A stretch of DNA of 64,000 nucleotides from Cardinium endosymbiont cBtQ1 of Bemisia tabaci (GCF_000689375.1 NZ_CBQZ010000004.1:1-64000); one strand, 5' to 3'. Positions 1 to 9,581 are shown, counted from the first letter of the stretch. A program made the numbers and translations. The notes: generated by a model not told the origin, from the sequence alone.

Positions 1-512
1 AATTGTCTTAAATACTTTATGAGCATAAGCTCTTTTTATATTACAAACCTTTATAGCGGTTGAATCCATAAAATAACAGCCTGTTCTCGTTTTAGAAAGA
101 CTTTGAAGAAAAAAAGTAAAATGGAACTACTGTTCTTTGAACTAGGGATATAAATCTACTATAGCTTACTAACTTGCAAAAGTCATTAGAATGAAATTGT
201 TGTAAATGAATATAATACAACTTAAAATTTCTAAAGCCAATTACATGAAAAGCAATTAATATTGTCATTATTTCGCTCAAAGTCAGTGAACATGTTCTAG
301 TAGGTTTTCTATCTGAAGTAGGTAACAAATGTGATTCCATATAAGGCATAAATTTTATAAGAAATTCATCAACAGCGTAATATATTTCAACTAATTTTGA
401 TACATTCATATCCGGCTCCTTTGGTTTTTATGATTATTTTTCAATCCCACAAATTTAAAACACAAAGGAGCTTTTTATACTCTTTTCTTAATTTCTAATC
501 CAAAACTGACGT
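1..512 (-). mobile_element. IS982-family element, partial (runs off the window start)
   Basis: The outer end at 512 carries the inverted repeat ACGTCAGTTTTGGATTAGA (read on the minus strand), the same end as the full IS982 copy at 48473-49475. The N-terminal part of the transposase lies at 92-409 and stops early through a frameshift relative to the other copy; its C-terminal continuation is visible from 1 to 91. The element has been inserted into the 3' part of the toxin-like gene that follows, and its end supplies that gene's last dozen codons and stop. Confidence 0.8.
92..409 (-). pseudogene. IS982 transposase, N-terminal fragment
   Basis: The 105-residue product matches, residue for residue over most of its length, the first third of the transposase encoded by the IS982 copy at 48576-49455. 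The reading frame is lost around the VPFYFF segment, so no full transposase can be made from this copy. The start codon lies about 100 bases inside the element end, as in the other copy. Confidence 0.75.
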
Positions 513-1815
513 TATTAGCAGTCTGTTCTGTTATTAATAAATCATTTCCTTGCTTATAAAGCATAATATTTCCTATATCTATATCAATTACCATATGTTT
601 TTCTATACCTGTAAAGGTAAAGATACTTTTATGTAAACTTTTATGACAAAATGGCATCAATGTTATTCCATTTTCTATCGCAAATGGGATAAAAGTATTA
701 TTATTTTGATCCATTAATACGATATGCTGATGTTCTTTACTTCTAAAATAATCTAGAATAGTAATATCCATAACTGGCGATATATGTAATATCAGATCAT
801 CAGTATCTTTGATTAGAATTATATCTATTGATATGAATGGCACACTCAATATATCAAGTTTGAAATCTCTAGCATAATTGTTAATGGATAAATTTAAATC
901 CTTCTTTGTTTGAGTTACTACATATAAATCACTACCTTCTCCTCCTGATATAAATATGGTATTATCATCATTTTCTATGATATCATCAGCTACAGAACCA
1001 AATTTCCATAAATCATTATTTGGATATCTTACTTTACCAAGAATATTATAGTTATGTTCTGTATATGTAATATTATGATAATGGTTTACCAGCTCTTCAA
1101 TTTGCATATTCCTATCTATACCAGCATTTATTAAAAAATTCTTTATATCATGGCTTGTTGTAAGTTTATCTAATATTAGTACAATATTATTACCATACCT
1201 ATCTATTAATACATAATTTGTTATATTAGTAGTATTTGTAAGATAGTTTTCTAACGCTAATTCGTACTGATCATTTTTTGATAAAGGTATATTGATTATC
1301 AAGCGATTGCTTGAGGAATTGTATTTAATGCTTGTGGCGTCGTTTAATAACGATATTTCAGGAAATATTATGTTTTTTGTGCCAATGCCAGGTATATTTA
1401 TATTAGACTCAGCATAATCGAGGTTAGAATTTTTCGATTTTATATAAATATTATAATTGGTATCATCTCCTGTAACTATAGTATTAGGTGATACAATTAC
1501 ATTTCTACATCCTTTTATGGTATCTTTTTGAGTATAGCTGATTCCACCACCACTATCTACTGTAATATGGTTATGCGATATATTAGCATCGTATATAGTG
1601 GAATCAGAATCTTTTTGATGCAATAGATTATTGCATACGATTTTATCTACTTTATTTGAATCACTATTATACCTAATCGTTACATTTTCTGACTGACCAT
1701 ATATCTTTGATACACTATTACTGGATCTGTCGCATCTACATTGAATTTTTCCTAGTTCTCCGGTTTGTCTTAAAAATTGGATATTATGCGGCCATAATCT
1801 TGGCAAAGTTTTCAA
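475..1815 (-). pseudogene. Fragment of a large toxin-like protein with an RTX-like motif, truncated by IS on both sides
   Basis: Only 513-1722 is native sequence, about 400 open codons. The first ~30 codons (upstream of 1722) belong to the end of the adjacent IS6-type element and the last ~12 codons (475-512) to the IS982 end, so the reading frame as it stands is an artefact of two insertions. The native part is rich in Asn, Ile and Asp and has no signal peptide. Around genomic 930-990 it has a DDII..DDNTIFISGGEGSDLYVV-like stretch, similar in style to RTX calcium-binding nonapeptide repeats, followed by a module ending DYF..KEHQHIVLMD. Such modules occur in large secreted toxins of arthropod symbionts; that link is my inference from the motif. 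An adhesin is an alternative. Probably non-functional. Confidence 0.45.
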
Positions 1816-2557
1816 AAGTAGAATTCTGTTTTTTAGTTCCGATTAATTGTCCTTTTTGAATGATTCTAATATTTTCTATCCCTTTTATAGTAATGGCAGC
1901 AGCATGGAAATTCTTAAACCCTAGCATAGTCTTTATCCGTTTTTTGATAAACCTGTGGTCTTGCTCGACTCTATTATTCAGGTATTTGTTTTGAAATATT
2001 GGAATTTTATGATCTTGATCTAGTTCTGTATTTAAAGCATCAAGCGCAGCCTTATTACTACCGCTTTTATCAACTACCACTTTAGAAGGAATATTATTAC
2101 AGCTGATAGCCTTACGAAAAAAATAAAGAGCTGCAGACTTGTCTCTACTTTCACTTAGAAAAAAGTACAACTGTATCTCCATAACGATCTACTGCTCTAT
2201 ATAAATAGATCCACTTACCATTCATCTTTACGTAAGTTTCATCCATTCTCCAACTACTACTAACTGGGCGTTTTCGTCTTCTTACTTCTTGATCTATGAG
2301 GGGAACAAACTTAATAACCCATCTTTGTAAAGTGGAATGATCAATCTTTGCGCCTCTGATATGCATCATCTCTTCCAGATCTCTATAGCTTAACGAAAAA
2401 CGACATTTCATGTACACAAATAAAAGAATTAACTCCGGGGATGAACAAAATCCTTTAAAATATGGCAATAATCGAGGCGTAATACTAAACATCTAAACTA
2501 AAGTTTTAAACTAAAAATCTAAATTTAAGGCTTTCTTTACACACATGCGACAGAACC
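1723..2557 (-). mobile_element. IS6-type insertion sequence, copy 1
   Basis: The element is bounded by GG(A/T)TCTGTCGCAT inverted ends (1723 onward and up to 2557) and is 835 bp long, within the IS6 size range. It carries a DDE transposase in two frames. The flanking octamers do not match, so no target duplication remains. It lies inverted with respect to copy 2 (4524-5359), and the pair brackets the TPR protein gene. Confidence 0.85.
1784..2492 (-). pseudogene. IS6-family transposase, frameshifted (copy 1)
   Basis: The N-terminal part (2151-2492) has the zinc-finger-like/HTH start and the first catalytic Asp in WRMDETYVKMNGKW. The C-terminal part (1784-2182) has the second Asp in VVVDKSG and the Glu in NRVEQDHR, the usual IS6 DDE arrangement. 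The frame breaks after DRYGDTV, where this copy has one extra base compared with copy 3. Confidence 0.85.
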
Positions 2558-2590
2558 GACAAGGGGGAGAGATAGACAAAATTAAAGGTA

Positions 2591-2604
2591 GACGCGACAG
2601 AACC
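2591..2604. repeat. Solitary IS6-type inverted-repeat end
   Basis: GACGCGACAGAACC, the reverse complement of the GGTTCTGTCGC end shared by the IS6-type copies and the 184-bp MITE, stands alone here, 34 bases beyond the end of IS6 copy 1. About 50 bases further (2640-2660) there is also a degraded version of the IS5-type end. This suggests older, eroded insertions at the same spot. Confidence 0.45.
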
Positions 2605-2684
2605 GAAAAAACTATCAATTAAATAAATTTATATAAATATAATATTTCAAGGTCGACTACTTAAACAGCCTCGTATACAATCGA

Positions 2685-4301
2685 TTAATTTTTTTCTTTA
2701 TGGGTAAAAAATGGATCATCTGAAAGATATTGTTTTTTCTTGTGCATCGCTTGTAATAAGCTATAAGCAGATCGATATTTTTTTAAATAGTAATAACTAT
2801 AGTACAAAGCTTGTCCAACTGCTTGGTCTTTTTTGTCTTGTCTACGGGCTATTTTTAGGTAATCCATAGACTTTTTTAGATATTTTTCTAATTTTGATAC
2901 CCTTTGTGCCCACTGATTACAGGCCAATATTGCTGCTTTTTTTTGGTTTATGTAGCTATATAAAGGGCTTGTATAGGATATATGGCCTGTTTTTAACAAC
3001 AGATTTAAGATGTTTATTTTACTATGTTGAACAAGTTGATAATCATATACTACGCAGGTAGGGCGGGCAAATAGAAGTGGTTTAGAGAGCCAACGCCTTA
3101 CATTAAAAATGGGCCATATACCGTGATGCGATACGGATCCCATACCATCGGGCAATGTATAGCTAAGCGTCACATGGATTAAGCCATACCAATCAGTCAA
3201 CCTAGGATGGGCTAACGGCTCTTTTTGTCCAAATAATTGTACCGTATCGCTATGCAATTTTATGGCTTTATTGTAAAATACAAAACCTATTTGACACAAC
3301 GCATCATATTGATGGGGCTGATCTTTTAAAACTTTCTTGTAATAAAAAACGGCCTCTTCTATACGTCCTTGATATTCTAGGAGATAAGCATATGCATAAT
3401 AGGCATGGATTTCTTTATTTTGGAGCCCAACGGCTAAGCCATCTGCATAACTATCTAATTTGCCAGCAGCATCATAGATGCAACATTTTTCTTCTAATAA
3501 CTCATTATTAAAAGGAAACTGAAGGAGTGCTTCATTGAGAATAGCTATAGCTGTATCAAAATTTTTAAGTTTATAGTAATGAATAGCAGCTATAGCACGC
3601 AAAACAGCAAAGTGTGGGCCTTCCACTCTTAAATAGTCTTGATAATAACGCAAGGCTTCCTCTGGCTTATCATGGCTATGATAGGCAATAGCCATATACA
3701 ACAATGGCGTAGTTTCTTTAGACAAAATACGTCTGCAAATAGCAAATTGCTCTATGGCTTGATCAAATGCTTCTTGTCTATAGTAACCTATCCCTCTGTT
3801 TAAAAAATAACTCCATAGAGCAGTTAAGTTACCAACGGAAAAGCTATGAAATTGTTTGTGTTTAGATACACTTAATTGCTGCGCTTGAGCATAGGCGGTA
3901 AGAGCCTGATCCAATAAAGCGGGTGCTTCTTCTGAAGCCACATGATCCCTTAAAAGTCGATCATAAATAACCCCTCTATAATACCAGGTCGCAGGATGGC
4001 CTGCGAGCTTGCTATCTTTAATAGCTGCATCAATAGCCAATCGAGCTTGTTGTACATTAGACAAAGCAGTGGCTTGATCTGATGGAGGGTTATTATCTGT
4101 ATCATCTACTGATGGAGATGGCACTTCACTATGCTTTGGCTTAGCACTCTTCTGCTTATTTTGACCCTCAAAGGTACGTAGAATCTGCGCTATGGATGGA
4201 GGAATCGCCAAAAGGGAATGGGGAATTACCAACCATACCAGTACACAAGAAAATCTATACCTACCTACTTTATAAAGAATCATTCTATATTTTTTATCCA
4301 T
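2685..4301 (-). CDS. Exported TPR-repeat protein
   Basis: The product has 538 residues. The N-terminus (MDKKYRM..., then a hydrophobic stretch at about residues 17-33) looks like a signal peptide. A low-complexity Pro/Ser/Asp linker follows at about 50-80. From about residue 100 on there are repeated 34-residue TPR units (for example YYRQEAFDQAIEQFAICRRI, YYKLKNFDTAIAILNEALLQ and ALLEYQGRIEEAVFYYKKVL), with two more near the C-terminus. TPR arrays act as protein-protein scaffolds; the periplasmic or surface location is inferred from the signal peptide. The gene stands alone between two inverted IS6-type copies, which makes it look like cargo of a composite element. It starts at an ATG. No specific function can be assigned. 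Confidence 0.8.
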   Translation of the reverse strand: MDKKYRMILYKVGRYRFSCVLVWLVIPHSLLAIPPSIAQILRTFEGQNKQKSAKPKHSEVPSPSVDDTDNNPPSDQATALSNVQQARLAIDAAIKDSKLAGHPATWYYRGVIYDRLLRDHVASEEAPALLDQALTAYAQAQQLSVSKHKQFHSFSVGNLTALWSYFLNRGIGYYRQEAFDQAIEQFAICRRILSKETTPLLYMAIAYHSHDKPEEALRYYQDYLRVEGPHFAVLRAIAAIHYYKLKNFDTAIAILNEALLQFPFNNELLEEKCCIYDAAGKLDSYADGLAVGLQNKEIHAYYAYAYLLEYQGRIEEAVFYYKKVLKDQPHQYDALCQIGFVFYNKAIKLHSDTVQLFGQKEPLAHPRLTDWYGLIHVTLSYTLPDGMGSVSHHGIWPIFNVRRWLSKPLLFARPTCVVYDYQLVQHSKINILNLLLKTGHISYTSPLYSYINQKKAAILACNQWAQRVSKLEKYLKKSMDYLKIARRQDKKDQAVGQALYYSYYYLKKYRSAYSLLQAMHKKKQYLSDDPFFTHKEKN

Positions 4302-4523
4302 ATTTTAATCTACTATTGCACTAATTAATGGTTAAACAGAAGCTATAGCAGCTATAGCTCACTACTCCTTGGACGCATTTTTATATACCACAAGAACAAG
4401 GCAAAATAAAAGGCGTAAATGATCTGTTACCAGTTGCAAATTAAAGGCCTATTTTGAAAAATACAAATAAAGGAACTGTTTAAGGACAATATAGTCTGCT
4501 AAGCCATACGATACATTCTGACG
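4302..4523. other. Intergenic region upstream of the TPR gene
   Basis: About 220 AT-rich bases between the TPR gene and IS6 copy 2. They must contain the TPR gene promoter, but I see no clear TAnnTTTG box and no coding potential. Confidence 0.4.
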
Positions 4524-5359
4524 GGTTCTGTCGCATGTGTGTAAAGAAAGCCTTAAATTTAGATTTTTAGTTTAAAACTTTAGTTTAGATGTTTAGTATT
4601 ACGCCTCGATTATTGCCATATTTTAAAGGATTTTGTTCATCCCCGGAGTTAATTCTTTTATTTGTGTACATGAAATGTCGTTTTTCGTTAAGCTATAGAG
4701 ATCTGGAAGAGATGATGCATATCAGAGGCGCAAAGATTGATCATTCCACTTTACAAAGATGGGTTATTAAGTTTGTTCCCCTCATAGATCAAGAAGTAAG
4801 AAGACGAAAACGCCCAGTTAGTAGTAGTTGGAGAATGGATGAAACTTACGTAAAGATGAATGGTAAGTGGATCTATTTATATAGAGCAGTAGATCGTTAT
4901 GGAGATACAGTTGTACTTTTTTCTAAGTGAAAGTAGAGACAAGTCTGCAGCTTCTTTATTTTTTTCGTAAGGCTATCAGCTGTAATAATATTCCTTCTAA
5001 AGTGGTAGTTGATAAAAGCGGTAGTAATAAGGCTGCGCTTGATGCTTTAAATACAGAACTAGATCAAGATCATAAAATTCCAATATTTCAAAACAAATAC
5101 CTGAATAATAGAGTCGAGCAAGACCACAGGTTTATCAAAAAACGGATAAAGACTATGCTAGGGTTTAAGAATTTCCATGCTGCTGCCATTACTATAAAAG
5201 GGATAGAAAATATTAGAATCATTCAAAAAGGACAATTAATCGGAACTAAAAAACAGAATTCTACTTTTGAAAACTTTGCCAAGATTATGGCCGCATAATA
5301 TCCAATTTTTAAGACAAACCGGAGAACTAGGAAAAATTCAATGTAGATGCGACAGATCC
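4524..5359 (+). mobile_element. IS6-type insertion sequence, copy 2
   Basis: An 836-bp element with ends GGTTCTGTCGCAT (4524) and ATGCGACAGATCC (to 5359). It is nearly identical to copy 1 but inverted, and it shares copy 1's extra base after the DRYGDTV codons. The flanking octamers differ, so no target duplication is seen. Confidence 0.85.
4589..5298 (+). pseudogene. IS6-family transposase, frameshifted (copy 2)
   Basis: Two overlapping frames (4589-4930 and 4927-5298) together cover the whole DDE transposase: MDETYVK, VVVDKSG and NRVEQDHR supply the catalytic triad. It is broken at the same position as copy 1. It also has one more base than copy 1 in the GCAGCTTCTTT stretch, so the two copies are not identical. 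Confidence 0.85.
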
Positions 5360-5524
5360 TAAAATAGACCATACTTTGTCTGAAATATCATGACGGTGAA
5401 TCCATTTAGACATCTTAGGAATATAATTGATCCTATTAATTTAAAAATATAATACGAACTACAAACCTAATATACAAAATATTTCATGACGACACTATCT
5501 AGACTCCCGAAATAGACAAATTAG

Positions 5525-6362
5525 GGATCTGTCGCATCTACATTGAATTTTTCCTAGTTCTCCGGTTTGTCTTAAAAATTGGATATTATGCGGCCATAAT
5601 CTTGGCAAAGTTTTCAAAAGTAGAATTCTGTTTTTTAGTTCCGATTAATTGTCCTTTTTGAATGATTCTAATATTTTCTATCCCTTTTATAGTAATGGCA
5701 GCAGCATGGAAATTCTTAAACCCTAGCATAGTCTTTATCCGTTTTTTGTATAAACCTGTGGTCTTGCTCGACTCTATTATTCAGGTATTTGTTTTGAAAT
5801 ATTGGAATTTTATGATCTTGATCTAGTTCTGTATTTAAAGCATCAAGCGCAGCCTTATTACTACCGCTTTTTATCAACTACCACTTTAGAAGGAATATTA
5901 TTACAGCTGATAGCCTTTACGAAAAAAATAAAGAAGCTGCAGACTTGTCTCTACTTTCACTTAGAAAAAAGTCAACTGTATCTCCATAACGATCTACTGC
6001 TCTATATAAATAGATCCACTTACCATTCATCTTTACGTAAGTTTCATCCATTCTCCAACTACTACTAACTGGGCGTTTTCGTCTTCTTACTTCTTGATCT
6101 ATGAGGGGAACAAACTTAATAACCCATCTTTGTAAAGTGGAATGATCAATCTTTGCGCCTCTGATATGCATCATCTCTTCCAGATCTCTATAGCTTAACG
6201 AAAAACGACATTTCATGTACACAAATAAAAGAATTAACTCCGGGGATGAACAAAATCCTTTAAAATATGGCAATAATCGAGGCGTAATACTAAACATCTA
6301 AACTAAAGTTTTAAACTAAAAATCTAAATTTAAGGCTTTCTTTACACACATGCGACAGAACC
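5525..6362 (-). mobile_element. IS6-type insertion sequence, copy 3, with an 8-bp target duplication
   Basis: An 838-bp element bounded by GGATCTGTCGCAT and ATGCGACAGAACC. It is flanked by a perfect direct repeat CAAATTAG at 5517-5524 and 6363-6370, the 8-bp duplication expected of IS6-family transposition. It was inserted in a relic sequence that occurs again, uninterrupted, near 63716-63740. Confidence 0.9.
5586..6297 (-). pseudogene. IS6-family transposase, frameshifted (copy 3)
   Basis: The N-terminal part is open from 6297 to 5917 and reads through the point where copies 1 and 2 are broken (DTVDFFLSESRDKSAA), so it shows the ancestral frame there. It then stops after SLFFS, through an extra A in CGTAAAGG, and has further single-base insertions in the C-terminal half (a GCTTTTTATC run and TTTTTTGTATAAACC). 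Confidence 0.85.
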
Positions 6363-6417
6363 CAAATTAGAGTCTGGGGACTTGCACCCCATTTGTTTCA
6401 CAGCTGTACCGGCGTGC

Positions 6418-6567
6418 AGTCAGATAGAATATTACAGACATAGAAGTATACCTAATTTTATTGTCAATTTCATTGCTGGAATTACAGCTTATGGACTAAA
6501 AGAGAAAAAACCGGCTATAACTAATATATATGACTGGTTTACAATAACTCTAATCCAGAATTGACGT
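6418..6567 (+). mobile_element. IS982 remnant (3' end)
   Basis: This stretch encodes the C-terminal end of the IS982 transposase (RHRSIPNFIVNFIAGITAYG, then KEKKPA) and ends in a degraded inverted repeat TTGACGT. Compared with the full copy at 48473-49475 it has lost everything upstream of the QIE.YRHRS region. That part is replaced by about 50 bases of unknown sequence which also stand next to the IS982 remnant at 63787. Confidence 0.7.
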
Positions 6568-6745
6568 TAGTAGATTATCTCCCTCATCTACTTTTACAAT
6601 GGTGCTGGAAAATAACCTAAGGGTAAAAGCATCTATCCAATTTAAGTTTTCTGCTGCATTAGACCTGTTATACAGAGGAGATAGATCCGCAAATCGTAAC
6701 TTTTTTCGATTCGGTACCGATGGTCCTAACTTTAAGAAAAGTTAA
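6568..6745 (+). pseudogene. Small C-terminal gene remnant downstream of the IS982 relic
   Basis: The frame is open from the IS982 end to a TAA at 6743-6745, about 58 codons (48 from an internal ATG at 6599). The end reads YRGDRSANRNFFRFGTDGPN. It overlaps the convergent end of the SMR gene by some 14 bases. I do not recognise it. It looks like the tail of a gene that lost its 5' part to the IS insertion. Confidence 0.3.
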
Positions 6746-7043
6746 GTCCAATTATTGATACTATTAGAGTAGTAATAAAGAATAATCGTAATATAGATAT
6801 TGGTTCATTAAAGATCAATATACCTAATATTGCAGTGCCAGCAGAACCAATACCAGTCCAAACCGCATATGCTGTACCTATAGGAATTTTGTTCAAAGTT
6901 TTTGAAAGACATATAAAACTTAATGCTCCAAAGAAAATAAAAAAGATCGTTGGTTTTAGTTTTGTTAAACCATTAGAATATTTTAATGAAATAGAAAACG
7001 CTATTTCAAAAAGTCCTGCCATAATTAAAAGAATCCAGTACAT
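6732..7043 (-). CDS. Small multidrug resistance (SMR) exporter, Gdx/SugE-like
   Basis: The 103-residue product has four predicted membrane helices, the usual SMR length. The essential membrane Glu is present at residue 13 (AGLFEIAF). G10, S42 and W62 (TAYAVWTGIG) match positions that mark the guanidinium-exporter (Gdx, formerly SugE) subtype, although residue 16 is Phe, where Gdx proteins usually have Trp. The family works as dual-topology dimers in the inner membrane, exchanging cations for protons. Proteins of this branch export guanidinium or quaternary ammonium compounds; the substrate here is inferred. The gene is flanked by IS debris on one side and the OstA-like gene on the other, with 208 bases before the next gene. 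Confidence 0.85.
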   Translation of the reverse strand: MYWILLIMAGLFEIAFSISLKYSNGLTKLKPTIFFIFFGALSFICLSKTLNKIPIGTAYAVWTGIGSAGTAILGILIFNEPISILRLFFITTLIVSIIGLNFS

Positions 7044-7251
7044 AAGGTGAAGTATTAATACAAAATATGTTATTACAATAGGGTATTAAGGGTATTAGGC
7101 AAAATAGTACGTAAATACACGCTAAGGGTCTTACCATTTAAGGGCATATTCCTCCATAACATGTGCATCAGTAAAATTAAGGTAAATATTCCTTTTAATG
7201 TATCATTCCATTATGGAACAATAAAACTACTAAAATAGGAAACATTTTAAC

Positions 7252-8802
7252 TCATTTTTTGTCCAGTTTTTTCGGTCCACTATAATTTTGATCTGTTACA
7301 TCTTTAAGCAGTCCTTCTAAGATATTTGCTTTCGTAGGCCATTTTTCACCAAACCAAACAAAACCAGGTAATTTCATTTGCGCTTCTTTTAAACTTTCTG
7401 CTGGATAAAAGACCCCTATTGGTTTGGGCTGGCAAGTCATTTGCGCTAATGTGTTATCAACCATATTCATTTCCATACCATTACATTTGAGATGGTTCAT
7501 ACCTACCAGCTCATTGTTATCCCCAAGCGCAAAATATATACTCTCACTATTACCACTTATCGACATTTTCTCAATTACACCTTCTTTAAAAAGCCCAACT
7601 AGTTTATTCCCCTTTACTTGATTGTAGTGACCAACTAAATTTTCTGAGGCCATAAATAGATTTTTATCTACAAACATACGCACATGCTCTCCTTCCTCTA
7701 TAGCCAAGTGTACTGCTTCTCCTGTAATTTGGTATTGACCGCACCAAATAATCGGCTTATTATGTAAATAAATTGTGTTTTTACTGGTATTGTAAACAGC
7801 GCCATCTGCAACACCCTGTAAAACTTCTTGGTAGAGCCTAACATGGTTTAAAGCATGAACTTCTTGCTCAGGTGGCTCATTTTTTTCCAAAAAAATAAAA
7901 GTATCTGCACGCAAATAGATCGTCTCATTATTTAATACTTTGGTTAATAATGGGCTATCTGTTATGACGCTTTTTTTCTCTTTTCTAGTATAACTAGCCT
8001 TACCACCGGTTATTAAGGCATCATGCTTTTGCGAATGAAGTGAGACATGGCCAGTAGCTGCGCAATCCTCTCCATTAACAATCTCTAAGTGGTCTGCAGC
8101 AAGCCTTATATTTTCTGTGGTAAGTACTCCTTGTTCAAAAGCAAGTTGTTTTTTAGGCAATGAATAATATCCCCCCTTAGGGGTCTTAAGTACTCCATCA
8201 CGATAAATAATTTTGGTAGGGCCTCGAAAGTAAGCAACCTCTGATTCAGTCTTATAATCCAGCTGATCGGAATGGAAGGTATAACTAGGGTCTACTAAGA
8301 CTACCTTATCGCAAAAGGTAACTTGATGATGGGCACCATCATAAAGACCCATACTACTGGTTAAAACCATTTGATCTTGTACCAACTTTCCCCCTTGCAA
8401 AAACTTACCTTGTTTTTTTTCCACATCGTAGATTAATTTAGGAGTATAAAATGTAGCTTTTCTAGATAAATAGCGTACATTTTTTTCGAAAACAGCTCGC
8501 TTTTGTAGTAAGTCATAGGTTAAGAAAACACTTTCTACAACGTTACCTTCTTGATCCATAATTTTGACATTGCCCTGCGCTTTTATAAGCTCTTGATCAT
8601 CATATTTATAGGCCTTATCTGCAGTCAATACCATACCGTTCGTATGGAAAGTAAAGACCACATTCCCTTCTAGTTTCTTACAAGGCTTATTATCTATCAC
8701 ATCGCTTTCTAACCGATCCGCTTTATAGGTCATCGCTTCAGCCCAAATAGAAAGGGGGAAGGTAAGTAGATATGCCGCAAAATAAATAATTCGTTTACAC
8801 AC
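7252..8802 (-). CDS. OstA/LptA-like LPS-transport protein
   Basis: A 516-residue protein starting at GTG (8802), with a signal peptide (about 1-22, ending IWAEA). The rest is rich in repeated beta-strand units typical of the OstA/LptA fold, for example LTADKAYKYDDQELIKAQGNV, LEIVNGEDCAATGHVSLHSQ and GVADGAVYNTSKNTIYL. LptA-type proteins form the periplasmic bridge that carries lipopolysaccharide to the outer membrane, and Bacteroidota encode a longer OstA-like form such as this one. It fits with the lipid A genes (lpxD, lpxC-fabZ, lpxA) further along. It stands alone. A role in LPS transport is inferred from the family. Confidence 0.8.
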   Translation of the reverse strand: MCKRIIYFAAYLLTFPLSIWAEAMTYKADRLESDVIDNKPCKKLEGNVVFTFHTNGMVLTADKAYKYDDQELIKAQGNVKIMDQEGNVVESVFLTYDLLQKRAVFEKNVRYLSRKATFYTPKLIYDVEKKQGKFLQGGKLVQDQMVLTSSMGLYDGAHHQVTFCDKVVLVDPSYTFHSDQLDYKTESEVAYFRGPTKIIYRDGVLKTPKGGYYSLPKKQLAFEQGVLTTENIRLAADHLEIVNGEDCAATGHVSLHSQKHDALITGGKASYTRKEKKSVITDSPLLTKVLNNETIYLRADTFIFLEKNEPPEQEVHALNHVRLYQEVLQGVADGAVYNTSKNTIYLHNKPIIWCGQYQITGEAVHLAIEEGEHVRMFVDKNLFMASENLVGHYNQVKGNKLVGLFKEGVIEKMSISGNSESIYFALGDNNELVGMNHLKCNGMEMNMVDNTLAQMTCQPKPIGVFYPAESLKEAQMKLPGFVWFGEKWPTKANILEGLLKDVTDQNYSGPKKLDKK

Positions 8803-8967
8803 TTTTCTATCTTTTCAAAAACAAATCATCCAAACTTAATAAAAAGCAAGATAATGACCTCAGGGTTTGTTAAGTTGTGTTAGGTACACGTTACATCAGA
8901 TCTGTTTTTTGCGCTCTCTTGTGTTTGTCGTTGATTGTGTATAGGCCTCTCTGTGGGGTATGGTGAT

Positions 8968-9182
8968 CCACTTTTGTCCCTTTGATATGCATCATTTCTT
9001 CCAGGTCTCTATAGCTTTACAGGGAAACGGTATTTCATGTAGACAAAATAAGAAAATTACCTTTGCTGATGGGCAAAATCCTTTAAAATAGGAGCAATCT
9101 TGGCCTAATGGCAAACATTCTTATTAAGTTTTAAAACAAAACCTTAATTTAATGGTTTTTTTTAAATAGACGCGACAGAACC
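8968..9182 (-). mobile_element. IS6-type remnant
   Basis: Between the OstA-like gene and the repeat lies a degraded piece of the IS6-type element. It matches the 5' part of the transposase gene (the region encoding LSYRDLEEMMHIRG, with indels) and ends in CGCGACAGAACC. The other end and the 3' two thirds are missing. Confidence 0.75.
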
Positions 9183-9340
9183 AAAGTTTGTCCTAATTTT
9201 TCGGGTTACTATATTTTTCAGTCCACTATACTTTTTATCTGCATGCTTTTTTTATTAAATTTGGTTCTTCGTGTAATGGCTACATGATGATACCTAACTA
9301 GTCATTTGTTATATTCTAGATATATATCCATCACGAAGAT
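9183..9340. other. Intergenic stretch without recognisable content
   Basis: AT-rich sequence between the IS6 remnant and the repeat element. No reading frame or structure I can support. Confidence 0.3.
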
Positions 9341-9559
9341 TTTATTGTCTAGCTTTGGAAGAAAAACCCCGCACTTGCAGTGCGTTGTTTCAACATATAG
9401 AATTTAGAGATGCAGTATAAAATGATAAAGAATCATATTGATAAATATAAATCGAAAGAACACAAACTTGGATATTTTAAAGTTGAAAACTAGTTGTGGC
9501 TAAGCCATTCATGCCGTAATCTTAAGCCCTGTATTTGCAATCGAGGGCGGGTTAACTTT
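9341..9559 (+). repeat. Three-hairpin repeat element, copy 1 (diverged)
   Basis: It shares its left edge (TTTATTGTCT), the hairpin CGCAC-TTGCA-GTGCG, the block GAAAACTAG.TGTGGCTAAG, the ATTCATGCCGTAATCTTAAG block and the right edge (GTTAACTTT) with copies at 14891-15158 and 50345-50609. The centre is diverged and shorter (219 bp). It ends 22 bases before the rplY start codon and is read in the same direction, so it probably forms part of the rplY leader. Confidence 0.7.
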
Positions 9560-9581
9560 TTATTAATCAGAAAGCACAAAT

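Noticed and set aside
9190-9245. Resemblance of the region around CAGTCCACTATA to the 3' end of the OstA-like gene (7260-7290)
   Set aside because: Only about 20 bases match loosely; not enough to claim a duplicated gene end.
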